From: Rhipicephalus microplus
Taxonomy: Eukaryota > Arthropoda > Arachnida > Ixodida > Ixodidae
Length of the DNA stretch: 64,000 nt
Direction: 5' to 3'
Assembly: GCF_043290135.1 (NCBI RefSeq)
Contig: NC_134701.1
Coordinates: 199,664,601 to 199,728,600 of the forward strand
Part shown: positions 19,987 to 32,392 of the stretch, piece after piece
Layout: every line of letters begins with the position of its first letter
Numbering within the stretch: the stretch's first letter is position 1
The notes under the pieces: model-generated
The model's input: the letters and a program-made list of their open reading frames with translations, nothing else
Database searches by the model: none
Told to the model about the DNA's origin: nothing
Program-made: the position numbers and the translations under genes

Positions 19987-22900
19987 AAGCTTGTGGTGTA
20001 GTGGTTATCACATCCGCTTCACACGCGGAAGGCCCCAGGTTCGATCCCTGGCAGGCACAAGAGCATTTCTTTTTTCAGTTTCAATATACGTCATTGAACA
20101 AAGACTCATTCATGAGAGCTCTGCACAGCTGTGCTTGTGGTGTAGTGGTTATCACATCCGCCTTACGCGCGGAAGGCACCAAGTTCGATCCCTGGCAGGA
20201 ACGAGAGCATTTCTTTTTTTACAGTTTCAATATACGTCTTTGAACAAAGACTCATTCGTGAGAGCTCTGCACAGCTGTGCTTGTGGTGTAGTGGTTATCA
20301 CATCCGCCTAACACGCGGAAGGCTCCAGGTTCGATACCTGGCAGACACAAGAGCATTTCTTTATTTAGTTTCCATATACGTCATTGAACAAAGACTCATT
20401 CATGAGAGCTCTGCACAGCTGTGCTTGTAGTGTAGTGTTTATCACATCCACCTTACGCGCGGAAGGCACCAGGTTCGATCCCTGGCAGGCACAAGAGCAG
20501 TTCTTTTTTACAGTTTAATTATACGTCATCGAACAAAGGCTCATTTGTGAGAGCTCTGCACAGCTGTGCTTGTGGTGTAGTGGTTATCACATCCACTTAA
20601 CACGCGGAAGGCCCCAGGTTCGATCCCTGGCAAGCACAAGAGCACTTCTTTTTTACAGTTTCAATATACGTCATTGAACAAAGGCTCATTCGTGAGAGCT
20701 CTGCACAGCTGTGCTTGTGGTTTAGGGGTTATCACATCCCCCTAACACGCGGAAGGCCTCAGGTTCGATCCCTGACAGGCACAAGAGCACTTCTTTTTTA
20801 CAGTTTCAATATGCTTCATTGAACAAAGACTCAATCGTGAGAGCTCTGCACAGCTGTGGTTGTGGTGTAGTGGTTGTCACATCCGCCTCACACGCGGAAG
20901 GCCCCAGGTTCGATCCGTGGCAGGCACAAGAGCACTTCTTTTTTTACAGTTTCAATATACGTTATTGAACAAAGGCTCATTCGTGAGAGTTCGGCACAGT
21001 TGCGCTTGTGGTGTAGTGGTTATCACATCCGCCTTACGCGTGGAAGGCACCAGGTTCGATCCCTGGCAGGCGCGCGAGCATTCCTTTCTTTAGTTTCAAT
21101 ATACGTCATTGAACAAAGACTCATTCATGAGAGCTCTGCACAGCTGTGCTTGTAATGTAGTGGTTATCACATCCGCTTCACACGCGGAAGGCCCCAGGTT
21201 CGATCCCTGGCAGGCACAAGAGCATTTCTTTTTTCAGTTTCAATATACGTCATTGAACAAAGACTAATTCATGAGAGCTCTGCACAGCTGTGCTTGTGGT
21301 GCAGTGGTTATCACATCCGCCTAACACGCGGAAGGCCCCAGGTTCGATCCGTGGCAGGCACAAGAGCACTTCTTTTTTTACAGTTTCAATATACTTCATT
21401 GAACAAAGACTCATTCGTGAGAGCTCTGCACAGCTGTGCTTGTGGTGTAGTGGTTATCACATCCGCCTAACACGCGGAAGGCCCCAAGTTCGATACCTGG
21501 CAGACACAAGAGCATTTATTTATTTAGTTTCAATATACGTCATTGAACAAAGACTCATTCATGAGAGCTCTGCACAGCTGTGCTTGTGGTGTAGTGGTTA
21601 TCGCATCCGCTTAACACACGGAAGGCTCCAGGTTCGATCTCTGGCAGGCACAAGAGCACTTCTTTTTTACAGTTTCAATATACGTAATTGAACAAGGGCT
21701 CATTCGTGAGAGCTCTGCACAGCTGTGCTTGTGGTGTAGTGGTTATCAAATACGCCTAACACGCGGAAGGCCCCAGGTTAGATCCCTGGCAGGCACAAGG
21801 GCATTTCTTTTTTACAGTTTCAATATACGTCATTGAACAAAGACTCATTCGTGAGAGCTCTGCACAGCTGTGCTTGTGGTGTAGTGGTTATCACATCCGC
21901 CTTACGCGCGGAAGGCACCAGGTTCGATCCCTGGCAGGAACGAGAGCATTTCTTTTTTACAGTTTCAATATACGTCATTGAACAAAGACTCATTCGCGAG
22001 AGCTCTGCACAGCTGTGCTTGTGGTGTAGTGGTTATCACATCCGCCTTACGCGCGGAAGGCACCAGGTTCGATTCCTGGCTGGAACGAGAGCATTCCTTT
22101 TTTTACAGTTTCAATATACGTCTTTGAACAAAGACTCATTCGTGAGAGCTCTGCACAGCTGTGCTTGTGGTGTAGTGGTTATCACATCCTCCTAACACGC
22201 GGAAGGCCCCAGGGTCGATACCTGGCAGACACAAGAGCATCTCTTTATTTAGTTTCAATATGCTTCATTGAACAAAGCCTCATTCGTGAGAGCTCTGCAC
22301 AGCTGTGCTTGTGGTGTAGTGGTTATCACATCCGCCTTACGCGCGGAAGGCACCAAGTTCGATCCCTGGCAGGAACGAGAGGATTTCTTTTTTTACAGTT
22401 TCAATATACGTCTTTGAACAAAGACTCATTCGTGAGAGCTCTGCACAGCTGTGCTTGTGTTGTAGTAGTTATCACATCCGCCTAACACGCGGAAGGCCCC
22501 AGGTTCGATACCTGGCAGACACAAGAGCATTTCTGTATTTAGTTTCCATATACGTCATTGAACAAAGACTCATTCATGAGAGCTCTGCACAGCTGTGCTT
22601 GTGGTGTTGTGTTTATCACATCCACATTACGCGCGGAAGGCACCAGGTTCGATCCCTGGCAGGCACGAGAGCATTTCTTTTTTTTACAGTTTCAATATAC
22701 GTAATTGAACAAAGGCTAATTCGTGAGAGCTCTGCACAGATGTGCTTGTGGTGTAGTGGTTATCACATACGCCTAACACGCGGAAGGCCCCAGGTTAGAT
22801 CCCTGGCAGGCACAAGAGCATTTCTTTTTTACAGTTTCAATATACGTCATTGAACAAAGACTCATTCGTGAGAGCTCTGCACAGCTGTGCTTGTGGTGTA

Positions 22901-23752
22901 GTGGTTATCACATCCGCCTTACGCGCGGAAGGCACCAGGTTCGATTCCTGGCAGGAACGAGAGCATTCCTTTTTTTACAGTTTCAATATACGTCTTTGAA
23001 CAAAGACTCATTCGTGAGAGCTCTGCACAGCTGTGCTTGTGGTGTAGTGGTTATCACATCCGCCAAACACGCGGAAGGCCCTAGGCTCGATACCTGGCAG
23101 ACACAAGAGCATTTCTTTATTTAGTTTCAATATGCTTCATTGAACAAAGCCTCATTCGTGAGAGCTCTGCACAGCTGTGCTTGTGGTGTAGTGTTTATCA
23201 CACCCGCCTTATGCGCGGAAGGCACCAGGTTCGATCCCTGGCAGGCACGAGAGCATTGTTTTACAGTTGCAATATACGTCTTTGAACAAAGACTCATTCG
23301 TGAGAGCTCTGCACAGCTGTGCTTGTTGTGTAGTGGTTATCACATCCGCCTTACACGCGGAAGGCCCCAGGTTCGATCTCTGGCAGGCACAAGAGCACTT
23401 CTTTTTTAAAGTTAAATATACGTCATCAAACAAAGGCTCATTTGTGAGAGGCATGCACAGCTGTGCTTGTGGTGTAGTGGTTATCACATCCACTTAACAC
23501 GCGGAAGGCCCCAGGTTCGATCCCTGGCAAGCACAAGAGCACTTCTTTTTTACAGTTTCAATATACGTCATTGAACAAAGGCTCATTCGTGAGAACTCTG
23601 CACAGCTGTGCTTGTGGTGTAGGGGTTATCACATCCCCCTAACACGCGGAAGGCCTCAGGTTCGATCCCTGACAGGCACAAGAGCACTTCTTTTTTACAG
23701 TTTCAAAATACTTCATTGAACAAAGACACAATCGTGAGAGCTCTGCACAGCT
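19987..23752 (+). repeat. tRNA-Val tandem array, block 3, part 1 (26 units)
   Basis: Starts and anticodons: 19987 CAC (nt 1-2 replaced by element tail), 20131 UAC, 20277 AAC, 20421 UAC, 20566 AAC, 20711 AAC, 20856 CAC, 21002 UAC, 21146 CAC, 21290 AAC, 21436 AAC, 21580 AAC, 21725 AAC, 21870 UAC, 22015 UAC, 22161 AAC, 22305 UAC, 22451 AAC, 22595 UAC, 22742 AAC, 22887 UAC, 23033 AAC (A33), 23177 UAU, 23319 UAC, 23463 AAC, 23608 AAC. Units at 20711 and 23608 share a TCCCC anticodon stem mismatch and a GGGGTTATC D-loop, which marks them as recent relatives. Confidence 0.93.
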
Positions 23753-26700
23753 GTGGTTGTGGTGTAGTGGTTGTCACATCCGCCTCACACGCGGAAGGCC
23801 CCAGGTTCGATCCGAGGCAGGCACAAGAGCACTTCTTTTTTTACAGTTTCAATATACGTTATTGAACAAAGGCTCATTCGTGAGAGTTCGGCACAGTTGA
23901 GCTTGTGGTGTAGTGGTTATCACATCCGCCTTACACGTGGAAGGCACCAGGTTCGATCCCTGGCAGGCGCGAGAGCATTCCTTCTTTTAGTTTCAATATA
24001 CGTCATTGAACAAAGACTCATTCATGAGAGCTCTGCACAGCTGTGCTTGTGGTGTAGTGGTTATTACATCCGCCTAACACGCGGAAGGCCGCAGGTTCGA
24101 TCCGTGGCAGGCACAAAAGCACTTCTTTTTTTTTACAGTTTCAATATACTTCATTGAACAAAGACTCATTCGTGAGAGCTCTGCACAGCTGTGCTTGTGG
24201 TGTAGTGGTTATCACATCCGCCTAACACGCGGAAGGCCGCAGGTTCGATACCTGGCAGACACAAGAGCATTTCTTTACTTAGTTTCAATATATGTCATTG
24301 AACAAAGACTCATTCATGAGAGCTCTGCACAGCTGTGCTTGTTGTGTAGTGGTTATCACATCCGCTTAACACGCGGAAGGCTACAGGTTCGATCTCTGGC
24401 AGGCACAAGAGCACTTCTTTTTTACAGTTTCCATATACGTAATTGAACGAAGGCTCATTCGTGAGAGCTCTGTACAGATGTGCTTGTGGTGTATTGGTTA
24501 TCACATACGCCTAACACGCGGAAGGCCCCAGGTTAGATCCCTGGCAGGCACAAGAGCATTTCTTTTTTACAGTTTCAATATACGTCATTGAACAAAGACT
24601 CATTCGTGAGAGCTCTGCACAGCTGTGCTTGTGGTGTAGTGGTTATCACATCCGCCTTACGCGCGGAAGGCACCAGGTTCGATCCCTGGCAGGAACGAGA
24701 GCATTTCTTTTTTTACAGTATCAATATACGTCTTTGAACAAAGACTCATTCGTGAGAGCTCTGCACAGCTGTGCTTGTGTTGTAGTGGTTATCACATCCG
24801 CCTAACACGCGGAAGGCCCCAGGTTCGATTTCTGGCAGACACAAGAGCATTTCTGTATTTAGTTTCCATATACGTCATTGAACAAAGACTCATTCATGAG
24901 AGCTCTGCACAGCTGTGCTTGTGGTGTTGTGTTTGTCACATCCACCTTACGCGCGGAAGGCACCAGGTTCGATCCCTGGCAGGCACGAGAGCATTTCTTT
25001 TTTTTACAGTTTCAATATACGTCTTTGAACAAAGACTCATTCGTGAGGGCTCTGCACAGCTGTGCTTGTGGTGTAGTGGTTATCACATCTGCCTTACACG
25101 CGGAAGGCCTCAGGTTTGATCCCTGGAAGGCACAAGAGCACTTCTTTTTTACAGTTTAAATATACGTCATTGAACAAAAGCTCATTCGTGAGAGCTCTGC
25201 ACAGCTGTGCTTGTGGTGCAGTGGTTATCACATCCACTTCACACGCGGAAGGCTCCAGGTTTGATCTCTGGCAGGCACAAGAGCATTTCTTTTTTTTTCA
25301 ATATACGTCATTGAACAAAGGCTCATTCGTGAGAGATCTGCACAGCTGTGCTTGTGGTGTAGTGTTATCACATCCACTCAACACGCGGAAGGCCCCAGGT
25401 TCAATCCCTGACAGGCACAAGAGCACTTCTTTTTTACACTTTCAATATACGTCATTGAACAAAGGCTCATTCGTGAGAGCTCTGCAAAGCTGTCCTTGTG
25501 GTGTAGCGGTTATCACATCCGCCTAACACGCGGAAGGTCCCAGGTTTGATCCCTGGCAGACACAAGAGCACTTCTTTTTTACAGTTTGAATATACGTCAT
25601 TGAACAAAGACTCATTCATGAGAGCTCTGCACAGCTGTGCTTGTGGTGTAGTGGTTATCACATCCGCTTAACACGCGGAAGGCCCCAGGTTCGATTTGTG
25701 GCAGGCACAAGAGCACTTCCTTTTTTACAGTTTCAATATGCTTCATTGAACAAAGCCTCATTCGTGAGAGCTCTGCACAGCTGTGCTTGTGGTGTAGTGT
25801 TTATCACACCCGCCTTATGCGCGGAAGGCTCCAGGTTCGATCCCTGGCAGGCACGTGAGCATTTTTTTTACAGTTTCAATATACGTCATTGAACAAAGAC
25901 TCATTCATGAGAGCACTGCACAGCTGTGCTTGTGGTGTAGTGGTTATCACATCCGCTTCACACGCGGAAGGCCCCAGGTTCGATCCCTGGCAGGCATGGG
26001 AGCATTTCTTTTTTCAGTTTCAATATACGTCATTGAACAAAGACTCATTCATGAGAGCTATGCACAGCTGCGTTTGTGGTGTAGTGGTTATCACATCCGC
26101 CTTACACGCGGAAGGCCCCAGGTTCGATCCTTGGCAGCCACAAGAGCATTTCTTTTTTTACAGTTTCGATATACTTCCTTTAACAAAGACTCATTTGTGA
26201 GAGCTCTGCACAGCTGTGGTTGTGGTGTAGTGGTTGTCACATCCACCTCACACGCGGAAGGCCCTAGGTTCGATCCGTGGTAGGCACAAGAGCACTTCTT
26301 TTTTTACAGTTTCAATATACGTTATTGAACAAAGGATCATTCATGAGAGTTCGGCACAGTTGCGCTTGTGGTGTAGTGGTTATCGCATCCGCCTTTCGCG
26401 TGGAAGTCACCAGGTTCGATCCCTGGCAGGCGCGAGAGCATTTCTTTTTTCAATTTCAATATACGTCTTTGAACAAAGACTCATTCGTGAGAGCTCTGCA
26501 CAGCTGTGCTTGTGGTGTAGTGGTTATCACATCCACTTAACACGCGGAAGGCCCCAGGTTTGATCCCTGGAAGACACAAGAGCACTTCTTTTTTACAGTT
26601 TGAATATACGTCATTGAACAAAGACTCATTCATGAGAGCTCAGGACAGCTGTGCTTGTGGTGTAGTGGTTATCACATCCGCTTAACACGCCGAAGGACCC

Positions 26701-27388
26701 AGGTTCGATCCGTGGCAGGAACGAGAGCATTTCTTTTTTTTACAGTTTCAATATACGTCTTTGAACAAAGACTCATTCTTGAGAGCTCTGCACAGCTGTG
26801 CTTGTGGTGTAGTGGTTATCACATCCGCCTTACACGCGGAAGGCTCCAGGTTCGATCTCTGGCAGGCACAAGAGCACTTTTTTTTTACAGTTTAAATATA
26901 CGTCATCGAACAAAGGCTCATTTGTGAGAGGTCTGCACAGCTGTGCTTGTTGTGTGGTGGTTATCACATCCACTTAACACGCGGAAGGCCCCAGGTTCGA
27001 TCCCTGGCAAGCACAAGAGCACTGCTTTTTTACAGTTTCAATATACGTCATTGAACAAAGGCTCATTCGTGAGAGCTCTGCACAGCTGTGCTTGTGGTGT
27101 AGGGGTTATCACATCCCCCTAACACGCGGAAGGCCTCAGGTTCGATCCCTGACAAGCACAAGAGCACTTCTTTTTTACAGTTTCAATATACTTCATTGAA
27201 CAAAGACTCAATCACGAATGAGTTATGAGTGCAGAGCTCTGCACAGCTGTGGTTGTGGTGTAGTGGTTGTCACATCCGCCTCACACGCGGAAGGCCCCAG
27301 GTTCGATCCCTGGCAGGCACAAGAGCATTTCTTTTTTTTCAATATACGTCATTGAACAAAGACTCATTTGTGAGAGCTCTGCACAGCT
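23753..27388 (+). repeat. tRNA-Val tandem array, block 3, part 2 (25 units)
   Basis: Starts and anticodons: 23753 CAC, 23899 UAC, 24043 AAC, 24191 AAC, 24335 AAC, 24480 AAC, 24625 UAC, 24771 AAC, 24915 UAC, 25062 UAC, 25207 CAC, 25348 AAC (72 nt), 25492 AAC, 25637 AAC, 25783 UAU, 25926 CAC, 26070 UAC, 26216 CAC, 26362 UUC, 26506 AAC, 26651 AAC, 26798 UAC, 26943 AAC, 27088 AAC, 27249 CAC. The spacer before 27249 carries an extra segment of about 16 bp (around 27217-27232). Confidence 0.93.
26362..26434 (+). tRNA. tRNA-Val-derived unit with UUC anticodon (probable pseudo-tRNA)
   Basis: The loop CTTTCGC gives UUC (glutamate) from a UAC-type parent by one change. Nucleotide 2 is C (GCGCTTG), which loses an acceptor pair, and the 3' anticodon stem is GTGGA. 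It is probably non-functional. Confidence 0.5.
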
Positions 27389-30300
27389 GTGGTTGTGGTG
27401 TAGTGGTTATCACATCCGCTTAACACGCAGAAGGCCCCAGGTTCGATCCATGGCAGGAACGAGAGCATTTCTTTTTTTACAGTTTAAATATACGTCATCG
27501 AACAAAGGCTCATTTGTGAGAGGTCTGCACAGCTGTGCTTGTGGTGTAGTGGTTGTCACATCCACTTAACACGCGGAAGGCCCCAGGTTCGATCCCTGGC
27601 AAGCACAAGAGCACTTCTTTTTTACAGTTTCAATATACGTCATTGAACAAAGGCTCATTCGTGAGAGCTCTGCACAGCTGTGCTTGTGGTGTAGGGGTTG
27701 TCACATCCCCCTAACACGCGGAAGGCCTCAGGTTCGATCCCTGACAGGCACAAGAGCACTTCTTTTTTACAGTTTCAATATACTTCATTGAACAAAGACT
27801 CAATCGTGAGAGCTCTGCACAGCTGTGGTTGTGGTGTAGTGGTTGTCACATCCGCCTCACACGCGGAAGGCCCAAGGTTCGATCCCTGGCAGGCACAAGA
27901 GCATTTCTTTTTTCAGTTTCAATATACGTCATTGAACGAAGACTCATTCATGAGAGCTCTGCACAGCTGTGCTTGTGGTGCAGTGGTTATCACATCCGCC
28001 TAACACGCGGAAGGTCCCAGGTTCGGTCCGTGGCAGGCACAAAAGCACTACTTTTTTTACAGTTTCAATATACTTCATTGAACAAAGACTCATTCGTGAG
28101 AGCTCTGCACAGCTGTGCTTGTGGTGTAGTGGTTATCACATCCGCCTAACACGCGGAAGGCCCCAGGTTAGATTCCTGGCAGGCAGAAGAGCATTTCTTT
28201 TTTACAGTTTCAATATACGTCATTGAACAGATTCATTCGTGAGAGCTCTGCACAGCTGTGCTTGTGGTGTAGTGAATATCACATCCGCCTTACGCGCGGA
28301 AGGCACCAGGTTCGATCCCTGGCAGGAACGAGAGCATTTCTTTTTTTACAGTATCAATATACGTCTTTGAACAAAGACTAATTCGTGAGAGCTCTGCACA
28401 GCTGTGCTTGTGGTGTAGTGGTTATCACATCTGCCTTACACGTGTCAGGCCTCAGGTTTGATCCCTGGAAGGCACAAGAGCACTTCTCTTTTACAGTTTA
28501 AGTATACGTCATTGAACAAAGGCTCATTCGTGAGAGCTCTGCACAGCTGTGCTTGTGGTGCAGTGGTTATCACATCCACTTAATACGCGGAAGTCTCCAG
28601 GTTCGATCTCTGGCAGGCACAAGAGCACTTCTTTTTTACAGTTTCAATATACGTCATTGAACAAAGGCTCATTCGTGAGAGCTCTGCACAGCTGTGCTTG
28701 TGGTGTAGTGTTTATCACATCCGCCTTACGCGCGGAAGGACCAGGTTCGATTCCTGGCAGGCACAAGAGCATTTCTTTTTTTTTCAATATACGTCATTGA
28801 ACAAAGGCTCATTCGTGAGAGATCTGCACATCTGTGCTTGTGGTGTAGTGTTATCACATCCACTCAACACGCGGAAGGCCCCAGGTTCGATCCCTGACAG
28901 GCACAAAAGCACTACTTTTTTTACAGTTTCAATATACTTCATTGAACAAAGACTCATTCGTGAGAGCTCTGCACAGCTGTGCTTGTGGTGTAGTGGTTAT
29001 CACATCCGCCTAACACGCGGAAGGCCCCAGGTTAGATTCCTGGCAGGCAGAAGAGCATTTCTTTTTTACAGTTTCAATATACGTCATTGAACAGATTCAT
29101 TCGTGAGAGCTCTGCACAGCTGTGCTTGTGGTGTAGTGGTTATCACATCCGCCTTACGCGCGGAAGGCACCAGGTTCGATCCCTGGCAGGAACGAGAGCA
29201 TTTCTTTTTTTACAGTATCAATATACGTCTTTGAACAAAGACTAATTCGTGAGAGCTCTGCACAGCTGTGCTTGTGGTGTAGTGGTTATCACATCTGCCT
29301 TACACGTGTCAGGCCTCAGGTTTGATCCCTGGAAGGCACAAGAGCACTTCTCTTTTACAGTTTAAGTATACGTCATTGAACAAAGGCTCATTCGTGAGAG
29401 CTCTGCACAGCTGTGCTTGTGGTGCAGTGGTTATCACATCCACTTAATACGCGGAAGTCTCCAGGTTCGATCTCTGGCAGGCACAAGAGCACTTCTTTTT
29501 TACAGTTTCAATATACGTCATTGAACAAAGGCTCATTCGTGAGAGCTCTGCACAGCTGTGCTTGTGGTGTAGTGTTTATCACATCCGCCTTACGCGCGGA
29601 AGGACCAGGTTCGATTCCTGGCAGGCACAAGAGCATTTCTTTTTTTTTCAATATACGTCATTGAACAAAGGCTCATTCGTGAGAGATCTGCACATCTGTG
29701 CTTGTGGTGTAGTGTTATCACATCCACTCAACACGCGGAAGGTTCCAGGTTCGATCCCTGACAGGCACAAGAGCACTTCTTTTTTACACTTGCAATATAC
29801 ATCATTGAACAAAGGCTCATTCGTGAGAGCTCTGCAAAGCTGTCCTTGTGGTGTAGCGGTTATCACATCCGCCTAACACGCGGAAGGTCCCAGGTTTGAT
29901 CCCTGGCAGACACAAGAGCACTTCTTTTTTACAGTTTGAATATACGTCATTGAACAAAGACTCATTCATGAGAGCTCTGCATAGCTGTGCATGTGGTGAA
30001 GTGGTTATCACATTTGCTTAAATCGCGAAAGGCCCCTGGTTCGATCCGTGGCAGGCACAAGAGCACTTCCTTTTTTACAGTTTCAATATGCTTCATTGAA
30101 CAAAGCCTTATTCGTGAGAGCTCTGCACAGCTGTGCTTGTGGTGTAGTGTTTTTCACACCCGCTTTATGCGCGGAAGGCACCAGGTTCGATCCCTGGCAG
30201 GTACGTGAGCATTTTTTTACAGTTTCAATATACGTCATTGAACAAAGACTCATTCATGAGAGCACTGCACAGCTGTGCTTGTGGCGTAGTGGTTATCACA

Positions 30301-31009
30301 TCCGCTTCACACGCTGAAGGCCCCAGGTTCGATCCCTGGCAGGCACAAGAGCATTTCTTTTTTTTAGTTTCAATATACGTCGTTGAACAAAGACTCATTC
30401 ATGAGATTCTTCACAGCTGCGTTTGTGGTGTAGTGTTTATCACATCCGCCTTACGCGCGGAAGGACCAGGTTCGATTCCTGGCAGGCACAAGAGCATTTC
30501 TTTTTTTTCAATATACGTCATTGAACAAAGGCTCATTCGTGAGAGATCTGCACATCTGTGCTTGTGGTGTAGTGTTATCACATCCACTCAACACGCGGAA
30601 GGCCCCAGGTTCGATCCCTGACAGGCACAAGAGCACTTCTTTTTTACACTTTCAATATACGTCATTGAACAAAGGCTCATTCGTGAGAGCTCTGCAAAGC
30701 TGTCCTTGTGGTGTAGCGGTTATCACATCCGCTTCACACGCGGAAGGCCCCAGGTTCGATCCCTGGCAGGCACAAGAGCGCTTCTTTTTCACAGTTTCAA
30801 TATACGTCATTGAACAAAGGCTCATTCGTGAGAGCTCTTCACAGCTGTGCTTGTGGTGTAGTGGTTATCACATACGCCTAACACGCGGAAGGCCCCAGGT
30901 TCGATCCCTGGCAGGCCCAAGAGCACTTCTTTTTTACAGTTTCAATATACGTCATTGAACAAAGACTCATTCGTGAGAGCTCTGCACAGATGTGCTTGTG
31001 GTGTAGTGG
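27389..31009 (+). repeat. tRNA-Val tandem array, block 3, part 3 (25 units plus one interrupted)
   Basis: Starts and anticodons: 27389 AAC, 27535 AAC, 27680 AAC, 27825 CAC, 27969 AAC, 28115 AAC, 28258 UAC, 28404 UAC, 28549 AAU, 28694 UAC (72 nt), 28834 AAC (72 nt), 28979 AAC, 29122 UAC, 29268 UAC, 29413 AAU, 29558 UAC (72), 29698 AAC (72), 29842 AAC, 29987 AAA (degenerate stem), 30133 UAU, 30275 CAC, 30419 UAC (72), 30558 AAC (72), 30702 CAC, 30847 AAC, and 30992 interrupted at about 31009 by an element. Six units (about 28034-28897) are duplicated in tandem at 28898-29761, offset 864 bp. Confidence 0.94.
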
Positions 31010-31046
31010 TATTCTGCTTCTGGACGCCGGTTGGTGCAGACGCAGG

Positions 31047-32323
31047 ATGGAAAGCTCATCCCGAGCAGCGACAGCGGCCGACGCCGGCCGCGGTACAGCG
31101 TCTCCCCTCGTTCCAAAGGACTACAGGATTATTCTGCCTTCGTTGCCATCAGGTGAAGCGATGCGTCGAGCAGTAGCTCTACACTGCGACGTCAGCGGCC
31201 GACCGTACCGCATCGACGACTTCAGGAAACCTCTCAAAATTTAGGCGTCATACAGCAAATAAGTGGCATCGGAGCATATCAGATGTCGCACGTGTGGCTA
31301 TTGAACATGAGGACCGTGGAAGCAAAGAAAGCGCTGACAGACGCAGCTGTTCTTAAAGTTGACGACCGGGCATGTCTCGTCATTGACCCGACGCGGCAAG
31401 AGGTTAAAATGAAATAGCACTGGCTAGCGTTCGATGTTACGAAAGACGCTATTCGACGTGCCTTCTATGAATACGGCGACGTCAAGGAGGTGACCGATGA
31501 CCGATGGAGAGTCGAGGATTTTGAAGGAGTTGAATCGACCACTCGTGTAATTCGCATGCAACTACGAGATGGCGTTTCTGTGGATCAACTGCCCCATCAG
31601 GTGCGTATTGGCAGCAGTACGGCACTGGTCGTGGTGCCGGGAAGACCGCCTTTGTGCTTGCGGTGCCGAAGTACGGGGCATATGCGACGCGATTGTAAGG
31701 TCCCAAGGTGCAGCGAATGCCACTCTTTCGGTCATGAGCAGGACGAGTGTAACCGTTCATACGCACGAGCTGCAGGGCGACGTCCAGAGACTCAACAGAG
31801 TGAACTTCTCATGGATGAGGAGGAATCTGAACAAGCATCTTTGCCTGCGACACCACAGAAGCAGACGACATCGGACGACACGCTGAAGAAAAGCAAGCAA
31901 GTTTCTTCAGCCCCGGACACGAACGCCGAACGGAAAATGGGAAGTCAAGCGGCCCCAACGACTAGCGAACAGACGCGTCCTGCGCCTGCGATGCACGCCA
32001 CGTCGCAGCTGCAAGCAACGCGCCCTGAAACGCCGGCGTCCCAGGCCAACGCTGCTTCGACTCCTCTAAACTCGACTTCACAGCACTCTTTGGCGAACGA
32101 AACGGACGAAAATGAGGATTTGCCTAGTGACCTGGATACCTTAAGCATGGAATTAGAATCGGCGTCTGCAAAACGCCGTCGCGATTCAGACGACGGTGCT
32201 CAAGTAGACGAAACGCAAGTAAAGTCGGAAGTGCAGTGGAAGGTGGTCAGTGGAGGCAAAAAACGAAACGCTGCCCGACAACGGTCGTGGTCGCTCAGAC
32301 GCGATGATGGCCGCTCAAACTAA
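31047..32323 (+). pseudogene. Retrotransposon ORF1 (CCHC), frameshifted copy
   Basis: This copy matches the intact ORF1 at 46949-48226 almost throughout, but has lost bases near 31240 (frameshift) and has a TAG near 31415 where the intact copy has TAT (tyrosine). The two knuckles (CLRCRSTGHMRRDC and CSECHSFGHEQDEC) are preserved in the second reading segment (31490-32323). Only the C-terminal part could be translated. Confidence 0.88.
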
Positions 32324-32392
32324 AGGTGAACAACATGGATCCACCCTGGACGACGAGAGCCCAATAAGTGAACGTGCAGGGCTCGTTCACTT

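Larger units (their letters stand above)
15093..19988 (+). mobile_element. Near-complete Tx1/L1-like non-LTR retrotransposon inserted in tRNA-Val
   Basis: The 5' junction follows GTGCTTGTGGTGTAGTGG (tRNA nt 1-18) at 15075-15092. The 3' end is an AATAAAGAAAAAGAAA tail joined to GCTTGTGGTGTAGTGG at 19989, so the 16-bp duplication corresponds to tRNA nt 3-18. The layout is a 42-bp leader, ORF1 15135-16337, ORF2 16438-19839 and a 3' UTR of about 150 bp. The only clear lesion is one TGA in ORF2. It is the best reference copy in the window for annotating this element class. Confidence 0.95.

Noticed and set aside
3475..31009. CRISPR-like or simple satellite interpretation of the regular repeats
   Set aside because: The repeated unit is a foldable tRNA with Pol III boxes and terminator, spacers are not unique, and the context is eukaryotic transposon DNA.
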